A DNA stretch of 64,000 nt. It comes from Psychrobacillus glaciei (GTDB taxonomy: Bacteria > Bacillota > Bacilli > Bacillales_A > Planococcaceae). The stretch is taken from contig NZ_CP031223.1 in assembly GCF_008973485.1 (NCBI RefSeq), positions 3,359,501 to 3,423,500 of the forward strand, written 5' to 3'. The notes under the pieces were generated by a model, which worked only from the letters and a program-made list of their open reading frames with translations, had not been told where the DNA came from and did no database searches. Below, piece by piece: positions 47,229 to 56,613 of the stretch; position 1 is the first letter of the stretch, and every line of letters starts with the position of its first letter. A program made the translations under genes and the position numbers.

Positions 47229-48515
47229 TTATCGTACATCATCAAGAGATTTCACCACGGTGTGAGCAATTGGTTTCCATTCAACATGCTTAAACAAGGC
47301 TACGACAGAAATTGGTATATAGGTTAACATAAATAATGGAAATGTAATTGTATAAGCTATTTTTTTCCAACCAGAACAATGAATTTTTCCCCATTCCGTT
47401 AACGTTGTTATTAAACCAAGTATATACAGTACTCCGTAATACCAACTAATAGAATACAATATTCCGACAGAGGCTGCATGTGTTATCTCTTGACCATCGA
47501 ATATTCCTAAAAAAATTGCTAAGTAGAATAACCCATTTACTACGATACAAACACTGGAAATAAGAACAGCAGGCATAACCATCATAGTCATATCGAAGCA
47601 AGAAAACTTGTTACGCTTTCCACGAAAAGTATTACCAATCAAGTCCTTTCCATACTTATAAAAGACTTGGTAAAAACCCTTTGCCCAACGTAAACGCTGA
47701 TGCCATGACTGAGCGAATGTGACTGGTTGCTCGTCATAGAATATTGCGTTTCTGCAGTATCCAATTTTTTCTCCTTTAATAATCTGTGAAACAGAAAATT
47801 CGATGTCCTCCGTAAGTAGGTGGTGTATCCAGCCTCCATTCTCTTCTATCAATTCTGCTTGTATCAGAAATCCTGTTCCAGAAATCGCACAACTAGTGTT
47901 TAGAACCATTCTTGGAAGGTTAAGATATTCAGCTTCATGTAAAAACCAAAGTGCATATCCTGCAGATATCCAGTTCTGGTCATAATTCTTAGAGTTTCTG
48001 TAACTGGTGATTACTCTGTATCCTTGATTGAATGTTTTGTTCAACTCCGTTATATAGTTCTCATCAAGGAGGTTATCTGCATCAAACACAATATATCCAT
48101 CATGCTTATTGGATGAATACTCATTTTCGATGATTTTTAGTATATAGTCGAGGGCATATCCCTTACCAATCTGAATCTTATTGAAACGCTCTCTGACAAT
48201 AGCTCCTGCTTTCTTAGCAACCTGGGCTGTATCGTCGGTACAGTTATCTGCAACAACGAAAATATCTATCAATTCCTCGGGATACTTTTGATTTTTTATG
48301 CTTTTTATCAGTTGTCCAATGACGAGTTCTTCATTTCGTGCTGGAATTATCACAGCGTATTTATGATAGAGAACATTCTGTATCTCAGAACTCTTATTCT
48401 GTTTAGCCTTAAATGCAACAAACATATAAAATATCTGATAAGAATACATACATGTAAATAATAGAAACATGAAAAAGTTAAAATATCTAAAGTATGTTAA
48501 AAAAATCGAATCCAA
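47229..48515 (-). CDS. Processive family 2 glycosyltransferase, stand-alone
   Basis: 428 residues from TTG 48515 after GGGGG. N-terminal membrane helix (about 12-33), GT-A domain with VIIPARNEE, VADNCTDDT, FDADN as DXD, LTEDIEF (TED) and QRLRW, then about four C-terminal helices. The D,D,D,QXXRW pattern points to a membrane polysaccharide or glycolipid synthase. Not closely alike to the 23735 enzyme. No export partner or hydrolase is nearby; a 41-codon ORF precedes it. Confidence 0.88.
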   Translation of the reverse strand: MDSIFLTYFRYFNFFMFLLFTCMYSYQIFYMFVAFKAKQNKSSEIQNVLYHKYAVIIPARNEELVIGQLIKSIKNQKYPEELIDIFVVADNCTDDTAQVAKKAGAIVRERFNKIQIGKGYALDYILKIIENEYSSNKHDGYIVFDADNLLDENYITELNKTFNQGYRVITSYRNSKNYDQNWISAGYALWFLHEAEYLNLPRMVLNTSCAISGTGFLIQAELIEENGGWIHHLLTEDIEFSVSQIIKGEKIGYCRNAIFYDEQPVTFAQSWHQRLRWAKGFYQVFYKYGKDLIGNTFRGKRNKFSCFDMTMMVMPAVLISSVCIVVNGLFYLAIFLGIFDGQEITHAASVGILYSISWYYGVLYILGLITTLTEWGKIHCSGWKKIAYTITFPLFMLTYIPISVVALFKHVEWKPIAHTVVKSLDDVR

Positions 48516-48533
48516 ACTGATACCCCCGCGATG

Positions 48534-48659
48534 TTATAATATTTTTTCAACATTTTTATAGAAGCTATGTCGAACTAAGTATCTTAACATCCAAATTATG
48601 TAGCTGGCTCTTGCGGATTCTATGTTCATTACGTCAATATGACAGATCATTTGCGCCAT
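48534..48659 (-). CDS. Possible 41-residue ORF before the glycosyltransferase
   Basis: ATG 48659 to TAA 48534-48536, 18 nt before the glycosyltransferase start. The peptide begins MAQMICHIDVMNIESAR and ends YKNVEKIL. The open frame continues upstream to about 48735 as hydrophobic residues without a start or a good ribosome site. It could be a small coupled protein or the 3' remnant of a membrane protein gene. Family not recognised. Confidence 0.3.
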   Translation of the reverse strand: MAQMICHIDVMNIESARASYIIWMLRYLVRHSFYKNVEKIL

Positions 48660-48942
48660 AATTTTTATTATGCCCTGAAAAGTGAAGGATATTACAAATG
48701 TTAAAGCTCTGACTAAAACAATATTTAGTATAGGTTAAGCATTCAAGAGTAGTTCTACTGTACAGTCCTTTCTTATTAAATTCTCGATTTTTGCAGCTTA
48801 CAAGTAGACTTTTTTATCCTCTGTCGCTAATTTGAAAACTTATAATAAATGGAAGATTATTTTCAAAGCTATCTTATTTTCTTGACGGTTATTTCTGCTC
48901 TTGGACCAATCACTCTTTTTTGAATAAAGTGGACATAAAGAA
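48660..48942. other. AT-rich spacer without a gene call
   Basis: No ORF with a ribosome binding site on either strand. It may hold the promoter of the glycosyltransferase (minus strand) but I could not place convincing hexamers. Confidence 0.5.
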
Positions 48943-48987
48943 GAAAAAAAACCAGCTACAATGACATGGATGTCGTTGTAGCTGGTT
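48943..48987 (-). terminator. Terminator of the zinc-ribbon gene
   Basis: ACCAGCTACAA pairs with TTGTAGCTGGT around an inner GACA/TGTC stem; an eight-T run follows on the minus strand. Confidence 0.8.
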
Positions 48988-49157
48988 TGAAATGTAATTT
49001 GACTGTAACTGTACATCTATTCCGGAAGGTATGGAATCAATCCTTTTTTGTATACTTTTTCCTGTATCACTTTAGGTGCATATCGAACGTCTATCAGGAA
49101 TCCATTTTAAGTTTTTTTGCCAACGACATATTTTTCCCTGCATCTTCTTCTATATCT

Positions 49158-49421
49158 TTAGTCTTTCCATCTCTCTAATTTATAAATATTTCTTGTGAAA
49201 ATATTCGCAAGAAACTTCGGAAATTTCATCTCTACCATTTTATCCATTACTCTTTCTTTCATCCCATCTACTGTAATGTTTGGCAACTTAAACGATCCAT
49301 TTTCATAACAGTGACTGCAATAAATATTACTTCTTTGTCCATTTGCTTCAGTTCCTCCACCATTTTCATCACTTTTTAATGGCATTCCGCAACTTTGACA
49401 GTTTTTATTTTTCTTTTTCAC
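49158..49421 (-). CDS. Zinc-ribbon domain protein (PF12674 type)
   Basis: 87 residues from GTG 49421 (GGGGGG, 7-nt spacing); the longer open frame to 49511 has no site. CQSCGMPL and IYCSHCYENG give two CX2C knuckles, followed by FKLPNITVDGMKERV as in the 'putative zinc ribbon' family. Likely a small cytosolic metal-binding protein. Its terminator lies about 170 nt downstream. Confidence 0.8.
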   Translation of the reverse strand: MKKKNKNCQSCGMPLKSDENGGGTEANGQRSNIYCSHCYENGSFKLPNITVDGMKERVMDKMVEMKFPKFLANIFTRNIYKLERWKD

Positions 49422-49674
49422 TGTGCATCCCCCCTTATTATTCCATTTGAATAGATAGTATTTAATTCGCCATAATGCACGTATTACCTTCCTTAGTATC
49501 CCTAAACTCATCTCGAAAAAAGTAGGTATAGCTAAAAGTAGGTGAAGTGGTCAGTATTTATTGAAATTAAAAACGGCCGAAAGTGTAGATTCAGCCGCTA
49601 GTTGCATTTTTAATAGCAAAGCTATAAAGTTGCGAGTAGTTTGTAACTTTTGTATCAATTCCGCTTTCCTGCTT

Positions 49675-50223
49675 TTACACACCATCTACCTCTAATGGTT
49701 TACCTTCTATAATCTTTTCAACTTCTTCATAGCCAGTTGGAAATGCGAAGTTGTAGCGAGCTGGTAATGCAAAAACGTATTTTTCATTACGGTTTAGTTC
49801 TGTTGGTCCGATAGGTGCTGCTCCTATATGGAATTTCTCCTGCTGCAGTAGATTCCATTGCTCAATTGTAAAAATCATAATCGGAATATCTTGACGTGGA
49901 TTTTCAGAAGTCCACTTAGGATGTCGGATTGAGATTATTGGACCTGTTTCTACAACTTTTTCACCGTCTGATGAAGTATTAGCTAATCCTTCCCATTTGT
50001 CCGAAACAGTAGAATAATTCCCCCAAGTCTTTGGCAACTTAAATGTAAAACCGTATTCCGTGTTTTGATATAAGATAGAATCGCTTTGTTCCGCTTCGAC
50101 AGAGGTAACTTCATTTTCTACGGGAGATTGTTTCTCTGGTTGCACTTGATTAGTACTCCCATCACTTCCACAACCAAACAAGGAAACACTTAATAATAGA
50201 ATCACACCAAATGTTTTTTTCAT
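49675..50223 (-). CDS. Putative lipoprotein
   Basis: 182 residues from ATG 50223, which follows GGAGGG. Lipobox LFGCG near residue 18. A Gln/Glu/Ser-rich linker (about 22-50) leads to a compact domain with YQNTEYGFTFKLPKTWG, a pattern common in small Bacillota lipoproteins with a PsbP/DUF-like fold. Function unknown. It may share a transcript with the LLM gene upstream (106-nt gap). Confidence 0.78.
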   Translation of the reverse strand: MKKTFGVILLLSVSLFGCGSDGSTNQVQPEKQSPVENEVTSVEAEQSDSILYQNTEYGFTFKLPKTWGNYSTVSDKWEGLANTSSDGEKVVETGPIISIRHPKWTSENPRQDIPIMIFTIEQWNLLQQEKFHIGAAPIGPTELNRNEKYVFALPARYNFAFPTGYEEVEKIIEGKPLEVDGV

Positions 50224-50329
50224 TTTCTTCCCTCCAAAAAATACGTTACTTAAATAGACGATTTGCATAATATTTAGTTACATTCAGAACTACTGATGGG
50301 ATAAGATTTATAAGAAGCTAACATATAAA

Positions 50330-51391
50330 CTATAATGTATTTTCCGTTTCCGTTTCCCATCGTTCAATTTCAGCTCTTACGATTGGCGCCACTTCTGTTC
50401 CTAATAGTTCAATAGCTCTTAATACATCTTCGTGTGGCATGGAACCGACTGGTACGTGGAGCATGAAACGTGTAATCCCAACATTTTTACGAAGGAAAAT
50501 GATTTTTTCTGCTACTGTCGCTACGTCCCCAACATATAATGCACCTTCTAAACTACTTGCTTCATCGAAGGTTTTGCGCGTATACGGTCCCCAACCGCGT
50601 TCTTTTCCAAGGACATTCATCACTTGCGCAGTTGGTTGAAAAAATTTATCTTTTGCACTATCAGTTGTCTCACCTACAAAACCATGTGAATGAGAAGCTA
50701 CCTTTAACTTCGAAACGTCATGACCAGCCTGTTTTGCCGCTCGTTTATATAATTCAACTATTGGTGCAAATTGCAGGGGACTTCCGCCAATAATCGCTAG
50801 AACAAGTGGCAACCCAAGAACACCTGCGCGCACAGCAGATTGTGGTGTTCCACCGCTAGCAATCCAGACAGGTATTTGTGTTTGAACAGGTCGAGGATAA
50901 ATTCCTAAATTATTAATAGATGGTCGATGTTTACCACTCCATGTGACTTTTTCTGATTCTCTAATTTTCAATAATAAATCTAGTTTTTCGTCGTATAACT
51001 CATCATAATCCTGTAGGTCATAACCAAATAGAGGAAATGATTCAATAAACGAACCTCTACCTGCCATGATTTCAGCTCGTCCATTTGAAATTGCATCAAC
51101 CGTTGAAAATTCTTGGTATAAACGTACTGGATCGTCAGATGATAATACGGAAACGGCACTAGTCAGTTTAATTTGTTTCGTCTGTGATGCAGCTGCAGCT
51201 AGCAAAACAGCAGGTGCAGAACACGCAAAATCTTCACGATGATGCTCACCTACACCAAAAACATCCAATCCTACCTTATCCGCTAGCACGATTTCCTCCA
51301 CAACTTCTCGTATACGTTCAGCGTGGCTAATCACTTTTCCAGTATGTACATCTGGTGTTGTTTCTACAAATGTTGTTATTCCAATTTCCAT
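50330..51391 (-). CDS. LLM-class flavin-dependent oxidoreductase
   Basis: 353 residues from ATG 51391 (AGGAGG, 8-nt spacing; TTG one codon earlier possible). Luciferase-like TIM barrel: EIGITTFVE, FGVGEHHREDFA, AVSVLSSDDPVRLYQEFSTVD, AEIMAGRGSFIESFPLFGYD. Uses FMNH2 and oxygen; the substrate of this branch (B. subtilis YceB/YddN-type) is not defined. Confidence 0.88.
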   Translation of the reverse strand: MEIGITTFVETTPDVHTGKVISHAERIREVVEEIVLADKVGLDVFGVGEHHREDFACSAPAVLLAAAASQTKQIKLTSAVSVLSSDDPVRLYQEFSTVDAISNGRAEIMAGRGSFIESFPLFGYDLQDYDELYDEKLDLLLKIRESEKVTWSGKHRPSINNLGIYPRPVQTQIPVWIASGGTPQSAVRAGVLGLPLVLAIIGGSPLQFAPIVELYKRAAKQAGHDVSKLKVASHSHGFVGETTDSAKDKFFQPTAQVMNVLGKERGWGPYTRKTFDEASSLEGALYVGDVATVAEKIIFLRKNVGITRFMLHVPVGSMPHEDVLRAIELLGTEVAPIVRAEIERWETETENTL

Positions 51392-51508
51392 CAATATTGC
51401 CTCCTATTTTAAAAATGAATTGTATTTATATAGACGTAGTTCATCATACAATTATAAAAAAGGATTCTCAATTATCTTGATTTTATCGCTGCATGGATAA
51501 TTGAAACA

Positions 51509-51541
51509 AAAAAAGCCCTTTCCAATGAAAGAGACTTTTAA
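51509..51541 (-). terminator. Weak terminator of the DUF1456 gene
   Basis: AAAAG...CTTTC pairs imperfectly with GAAAG...CTTTT; a seven-T run follows on the minus strand. Confidence 0.5.
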
Positions 51542-51571
51542 GTTCAACAATGCTGTTACTTTGCTATTCAA

Positions 51572-52084
51572 TTATGCTCGATGTTTCACGGCTAAACCTC
51601 TTAAGAATTTACGTGCGAAATTATCGCCGCATACTTTATAATTTCGATGTCCTTCTTTTCGTAAAATGGCACCTAGTTCGCCTTTTGATACTGCGATGCC
51701 GCCCTCATCAAGGATATCCAGCATATCTTCCGTTGTTAATTGTAATGCTACTTTTAATTTCTTTAGAAGCATATTATTAGCACTCTTTTCAGGCGAAACA
51801 GGACTTTCAACTTGTTCTGGTTTTGGATCTTGTTTACCTCTTTTAAAAGTAATGAATCCATTTAAAAATAACTCTAACATCTTATTATTGCATTTGATCT
51901 GATCTTCCGTTTCCTCTACCTCTACCTCAACCTCATCATCGTACTCATCTTTTGATTTGGTGAGTATCTTTATTAATTCGTCTTTTGTTACTTCCTTACC
52001 GCCAAGTTTAAATATTTCTAGCATCTCTTTATTTTTTATATCTAGTGCATATCTTAGTCTTATTAATATATCGTTATTATCCAT
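51572..52084 (-). CDS. DUF1456 protein (YehS-like)
   Basis: 170 residues made of two related helical halves: NDILIRLRYALDIKNKEMLE with VTKDELIKILTK, and LKKLKVALQLTTEDMLDILD with VSKGELGAILRKEGH. A charged linker rich in Glu/Val separates them. Matches DUF1456. Cytosolic, function unknown. GAGGAGG site before ATG. Confidence 0.9.
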   Translation of the reverse strand: MDNNDILIRLRYALDIKNKEMLEIFKLGGKEVTKDELIKILTKSKDEYDDEVEVEVEETEDQIKCNNKMLELFLNGFITFKRGKQDPKPEQVESPVSPEKSANNMLLKKLKVALQLTTEDMLDILDEGGIAVSKGELGAILRKEGHRNYKVCGDNFARKFLRGLAVKHRA

Positions 52085-52173
52085 TAATAAACCTCCTCGG
52101 TGTATTTAGTTCTACGCTGATTATCTATTATATCACGTAATTAACCAATATTGCGGTGTTTAGGATGAAAAGC

Positions 52174-52216
52174 GCCAGGTTCTAAAACAATTCTGAATTG
52201 TTTTAGAACCTGGCAC
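52174..52216. repeat. GCCAGGTTCTAAAAC hairpin with GGCACC tag
   Basis: 19 bp (GCCAGGTTCTAAAACAATT) pair perfectly with the complement around CTG; ends GGCACC. It lies 7 nt after the amidohydrolase stop and can serve as its terminator. Related to the other GTGCCWGGCAC hairpins. Confidence 0.7.
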
Positions 52217-52222
52217 CATATT

Positions 52223-53629
52223 TTAACGAACTGTATATTCCTTCATTTCTTTCGGAAGTGGAGAAACATACTGTTCACCGTTACGACGTTCAACTAGCTC
52301 TGCTTTTGCTTTCTCAATAAGATCTGGGTTATTAAGTACATCGATTGCTGTAGCTGCCATTACTTTCCCGGCATGTAGCATTCCTTTATGTGCAATAGAA
52401 GTTGTTCCGGTCGCAACGACCTGCCAAGTATGTAAAGACGTTCCAAGTGATTCACATGCCGTCATACACTGCGCTGTTGGCACTACCCAACTTACATCCC
52501 CAACGTCTGTCGAACCCGGCATAATACCACTTGCGGGAGTAAATGGATCGATCATGTCTGATAGTGCTTTACCCTCTAAATCTTTATTTGTTTTCACTTC
52601 CAAGTTCTTATCAGCTTCCGAAAGTGTTTCACGAATTTCTTTTGCAAATTTTAATTCCTCTGCATTATGTTGCGGTACACCAACAGCAAGGAAGTTATCA
52701 TGCATCATTTGTTCTAACGTTATATTTGGTATTACATCCGAAAGGGCTGATCCAAAGTCAATTTCTACTTCAGTTCCTGTCATTAATGCTGCACCTCTTG
52801 CAATGTCACAAATACGTTGATAAACTTCTTCTGTTTGAGATACACGAGGTGCTCTTACAAAATATAACACTTCCGCTTCAGCTTGAACTACATTGGGCGA
52901 AAAGCCACCTGTATTCGTTACCGCATAGTGTACTCTTGCTTCTGGAATAATATGTTCACGTAAATAGTTCACCCCAACGTTCATGAGTTCGACTGCATCA
53001 AGGGCACTTCTTCCTAAATGTGGACTAGCTGCTGCGTGTGCACTTTTTCCTTTGAATTTAAAGTACACTTCGTAACATGCAAGAGTAGACATGGACGTTA
53101 CGCTATTCCGTGTTCCAGGATGCCATGTAAATGCCACATCTACATCAGCAAACAATCCCTCTCGTACCATGAAAGTCTTACCGCCGCCGATTTCTTCTCC
53201 TGGGCAACCATAATAACGAACTGTTCCATCGATATTATTTTCTTCCATGTAATAACGAAGTGCTAAAGCCGCTGCTAATGAACCCGTTCCAAGTAAGTTA
53301 TGTCCACAACCATGTCCATTTCCGTTCATTTCCACCGGAATATGTTGCGTTTCGCCACCTGACTGACTTAATCCGGAAAGGGCATCAAACTCCCCTAAAA
53401 ACGCAATAATGGGTTTTCCACTTCCATAACTACCGATGAAAGCAGTGTTGATATTTCCTACACCTTTTTCAACAGAAAACCCTTCTTCTTCCAATGTTTC
53501 ACATAATAACTGAGCTGATTTATCCTCTTTAAAACCAAGTTCTGCATAGCTCCAAATTTTATCACTAACTTGAATAAGTTTCTGTCGCTTTTCTTCTATT
53601 ATTTCTGATAATCGATGACGAAAATCCAT
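52223..53629 (-). CDS. AbgB-like M20 amidohydrolase
   Basis: About 468 residues from ATG 53629 (GAGGTGA site). Metal and catalytic motifs: FLGEFDAL, GHGCGHNLLG, GCPGEEIGGGK, FTWHPG, and C-terminal ESLGTSLHTWQ. Long insertion and order match AbgB (p-aminobenzoyl-glutamate hydrolase subunit) and related indole-acetyl-amino-acid hydrolases. No separate AbgA gene is present. It is 47 nt downstream of the MFS transporter and probably co-transcribed, suggesting uptake then hydrolysis of an N-acyl amino acid. Confidence 0.85.
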   Translation of the reverse strand: MDFRHRLSEIIEEKRQKLIQVSDKIWSYAELGFKEDKSAQLLCETLEEEGFSVEKGVGNINTAFIGSYGSGKPIIAFLGEFDALSGLSQSGGETQHIPVEMNGNGHGCGHNLLGTGSLAAALALRYYMEENNIDGTVRYYGCPGEEIGGGKTFMVREGLFADVDVAFTWHPGTRNSVTSMSTLACYEVYFKFKGKSAHAAASPHLGRSALDAVELMNVGVNYLREHIIPEARVHYAVTNTGGFSPNVVQAEAEVLYFVRAPRVSQTEEVYQRICDIARGAALMTGTEVEIDFGSALSDVIPNITLEQMMHDNFLAVGVPQHNAEELKFAKEIRETLSEADKNLEVKTNKDLEGKALSDMIDPFTPASGIMPGSTDVGDVSWVVPTAQCMTACESLGTSLHTWQVVATGTTSIAHKGMLHAGKVMAATAIDVLNNPDLIEKAKAELVERRNGEQYVSPLPKEMKEYTVR

Positions 53630-53676
53630 ATCCTTCACCTCTTCTAAGATTTGTAGTGTACTTTTCTATATCATTA

Positions 53677-54912
53677 CTATTTTGATGAAGCGCTTTCAAA
53701 GACACCATCATTAACTTTTGGAGTTTTAAACATTAAAGAACAAATACTCGTTACTATTAATGCGGCAGCTAAGAAAAAGAACGCAGCATGATACGATCCA
53801 CCAAACATATCAATTAATGCACCCATTACTGTTGGAGCAACAAATCCTGCTAAACCACCAACAAAATACATTGTTCCCATAAACATTCCTACGATATTTT
53901 CTGAAACGTATTTTAACGGTATAGTTAAAATAGTCATACTTATTGCTGTTCCACCTATTGAATAAATACTTTGATAGACAATAACCATTTGAATAGATGG
54001 TGCATTAAAAATTAAAAGTAAGCAAATACTTGCAATAATTGTACCAATTAAGATGAGGTATTTCTCTTTTCCTGCTAGCCATTTATCAATTAAATAGCCT
54101 GTTATAATAGCAGACACTACTGCAAGTGCTTGAGGAATCATTGCAAGAGAACCTATTTCCTTTAAATTCAAATTACGTGCGTGCTCTAAATAAGAAGGCA
54201 TCCATGATGAAAATCCCCAATATGCAATACTTGAACCAAAATACATGATGACAACAACCCATAGCTTTTTATTTTTATATAAATCTTTCAACGGTGTTTT
54301 GGCAACATTGCCCTCTTTTTGTGTCGCACTTTCCACTTTAGGAGGATGGTAGTAAATACTTAAAAGTAAAGTGACAACAAGCCCAATGCCACCAATAATA
54401 TAAAACATAACTCTCCAGCCGTAAGTATCTGCGATTACAGCAGTAGCGTATAATGCGAGGACTCCTCCTATTGACTGAGCAGCTAGTAAAATGGACTTCG
54501 CTCTTGCACGAACTCCTTTTTTATAAATCTCTGTAATAGCTACACCACTACCAGTAGGCAAGCCGCCATCACCTAGTCCTAGAATAAATCGAACTGCTAA
54601 AATCGCAACAAATGATCCAACCATACCTGTCATTAATGAAAATAGAGATATTATGAATATTGCTATTACGATAATTTTTCTTGAGCCAAACTTGTCTGAA
54701 AGCCACCCAGCAAGAAGGGTCATGCATGCACTACTTAACCAAAAGCTACTAATGACCATACCACTCTGAGTTTGTGATAACCCCAATTCTTTACTAATTG
54801 GTATGATTGCAATATTCATACCAAATAACGTCAAAGAATCAACAATCCATCCTAAGAATAGTAATGAAAAGATAAAATGTCGTTTCCCATTGCTCATTTG
54901 TAAAATTCCCAT
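53677..54912 (-). CDS. MFS transporter (anion:cation symporter-like)
   Basis: 411 residues from ATG 54912 (GGGGG, 7-nt spacing). Twelve predicted helices; loop 2-3 motif GWLSDKFGSRKI, loop 4-5 RFILGLGDGGLPTGSGVAI. The overall pattern resembles ACS-family organic-acid importers rather than drug exporters. Next gene is the AbgB-like hydrolase. Divergent from the putative regulator at 55127. Confidence 0.82.
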   Translation of the reverse strand: MGILQMSNGKRHFIFSLLFLGWIVDSLTLFGMNIAIIPISKELGLSQTQSGMVISSFWLSSACMTLLAGWLSDKFGSRKIIVIAIFIISLFSLMTGMVGSFVAILAVRFILGLGDGGLPTGSGVAITEIYKKGVRARAKSILLAAQSIGGVLALYATAVIADTYGWRVMFYIIGGIGLVVTLLLSIYYHPPKVESATQKEGNVAKTPLKDLYKNKKLWVVVIMYFGSSIAYWGFSSWMPSYLEHARNLNLKEIGSLAMIPQALAVVSAIITGYLIDKWLAGKEKYLILIGTIIASICLLLIFNAPSIQMVIVYQSIYSIGGTAISMTILTIPLKYVSENIVGMFMGTMYFVGGLAGFVAPTVMGALIDMFGGSYHAAFFFLAAALIVTSICSLMFKTPKVNDGVFESASSK

Positions 54913-55046
54913 GATTTTTCCCCCATCATTCATCTTTTATAGAAAATTCCCGTACCCAATAAAATATTTTTCCCTTCTTTAATTTCACTTTAGGACTACT
55001 TTAGGACTCGTCCTTAAATATATCACAATATTAATACGTGGCGCAA

Positions 55047-55062
55047 TATTCTGTATAGAATA
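55047..55062. promoter_or_regulatory. Operator-like palindrome in the divergent spacer
   Basis: TATTCTGTATAGAATA is a 16-bp near-perfect palindrome (one mismatched position) between the MFS gene and the divergent regulator. A TATACT -10-like hexamer of the regulator lies about 40 nt further right. Operator role is inferred from position. Confidence 0.45.
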
Positions 55063-55126
55063 ATAGTTTCTCGACGCTCTAATACCCAAATTCTGTTATA
55101 CTATGTGAAGGAAGGAGCGAGAGACA

Positions 55127-56419
55127 TTGAGTATATTACTGGGTTTACTTGGACCAAGTGATTCAATTGATGTGGTTCAACACTATTTAAAGAAATACAA
55201 TGACATAACCAGTATTCCAATAGAATGCTTAACTGAGGAAGATTTAAATCAACATGTTCTACCCAAAAAAAATGATATCACCATGTGGCTTTGTACTGGT
55301 CCAATTACATATGATATTGTTCAAAGATGGGGTAAAATATCCGATCCTATTTTTTACATTCCCTTCCACGGGTCTGCTATATATAGCTTGCTCCTACAAC
55401 TTTCACATGAACATCACGTAAAAGTGAATGAAATAAGCTACGATGCTATCTCCCATGATGAACTTAAACAAGTGTTACAAGAAACAGGTATTAATGAATC
55501 AATACAATATGTTGAATCAGAAACGATAGAATTACAGCAATTAATCGACTTTCATTATCTCTGCTACGAAAAAGGTTTTACGAAAGCTGCGATTACAGGT
55601 CATCCAATCCAAGCACAATTAGAACAGCTTGGCATAGCTGCCTATCGAATGTTCCCAAAAGAGAATTCCGTGGATTCTGTCATAAATGAAATTCGGAGAA
55701 TGATTGAAATGCTCCAATTTAAAAAAGCACAAATTGCTGTACAAATTATTGAATATGATGCTGCTTTAGTAGGGTTGCCAAATACAGCATTTACCACAGA
55801 TAAGCTTTATGAGATTGAACTTGAATTTACAAAGAAACTCCGTACATATACGAAAAAAGTGCAAGGATCCATCCTTACAATTGGTCCAGGACGTTATGCA
55901 ATTTTTTCAACAAGAGGATTTTTACAAGATATTACCCATAACTTCACACGTAAAGCCGAAATCGATTCTTCTATAGGATTGAAGGAAGAATCGAAGACTT
56001 GCGGAATAGGAATTGGTCATTCAGCATACGAAGCTGAAATTAATGCGTGGAACGCTTTATTACAAAGCAGAGAATGGGGAAAAGGTTCCTGGGCAGTTTG
56101 CTTTGATGATAAGAGAATTACAGGACCACTAGGTAAAGAAGAACAACTTACGTATTCCTATATATCCGACGAAATACACGCAATTAAAGAAAAAACATCC
56201 CTCAGCGTAACTACACTGCATAAATTGAAATCTATTATGAAAAAGCGTTTAAAAGAAGAAATAAGTGCCAGTGAACTTGCCCAATATATGCAAATAACAC
56301 CGCGAAGCGCTCGACGCATATTGAATGAATTAGAGGAAAATAGGCTTGCTCTTGTTGTTGCAGAGGAAAGTCCACGTACGACAGGCCGCCCAAGAAAAGT
56401 TTACAAGCTATTATTGTAA
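55127..56419 (+). CDS. Transcriptional regulator with GGDEF-fold-like and winged-helix domains
   Basis: 430 residues from TTG 55127 (AAGGAAGGAG site). The N-terminal half (about 1-190) looks like a sensor with two Rossmann-like segments. Residues about 205-330 look like a nucleotide-cyclase-fold domain lacking catalytic residues (GPGRYAIFSTRG, CGIGIGHSAYEAEINAWNAL). The C-terminal winged helix (about 365-430; SASELAQYMQITPRSARRIL, GRPRKVYKL) binds DNA. It is divergent from the transporter-AbgB unit and likely controls it in response to an acyl-amino-acid-type ligand. Confidence 0.75.
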   Translation: MSILLGLLGPSDSIDVVQHYLKKYNDITSIPIECLTEEDLNQHVLPKKNDITMWLCTGPITYDIVQRWGKISDPIFYIPFHGSAIYSLLLQLSHEHHVKVNEISYDAISHDELKQVLQETGINESIQYVESETIELQQLIDFHYLCYEKGFTKAAITGHPIQAQLEQLGIAAYRMFPKENSVDSVINEIRRMIEMLQFKKAQIAVQIIEYDAALVGLPNTAFTTDKLYEIELEFTKKLRTYTKKVQGSILTIGPGRYAIFSTRGFLQDITHNFTRKAEIDSSIGLKEESKTCGIGIGHSAYEAEINAWNALLQSREWGKGSWAVCFDDKRITGPLGKEEQLTYSYISDEIHAIKEKTSLSVTTLHKLKSIMKKRLKEEISASELAQYMQITPRSARRILNELEENRLALVVAEESPRTTGRPRKVYKLLL

Positions 56420-56573
56420 TGGCAATATCTAAAAAACTGTTTCCTGCTAGCTATTGCATCATGGTAAATATACATAAGAAGAGCCCAAGCGTCTTTTAAG
56501 TACATCTAGTTTTTCAATTCCGAGAATGCTTTGGACGAAACATCAACTACACTATTACCGTTGGAATTTTTGT

Positions 56574-56613
56574 GGATTGTGAAGTGACTGCGTCACTTCA
56601 CAATCCATTTTTT
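56574..56613 (+). terminator. Conserved hairpin of repeat module 1, copy 3
   Basis: GGATTGTGAAGTGAC pairs perfectly with GTCACTTCACAATCC around TGC, followed by six T. The fifth pair is T-A here and C-G in copy 1. Confidence 0.82.

Noticed and set aside
49080-49421. Frameshift extending the zinc-ribbon protein at its C-terminus (shifted frame reads DGKTKDIEEDAGKN)
   Set aside because: The protein without extension is already of typical length, and the shifted stretch is short; no evidence for a broken gene.
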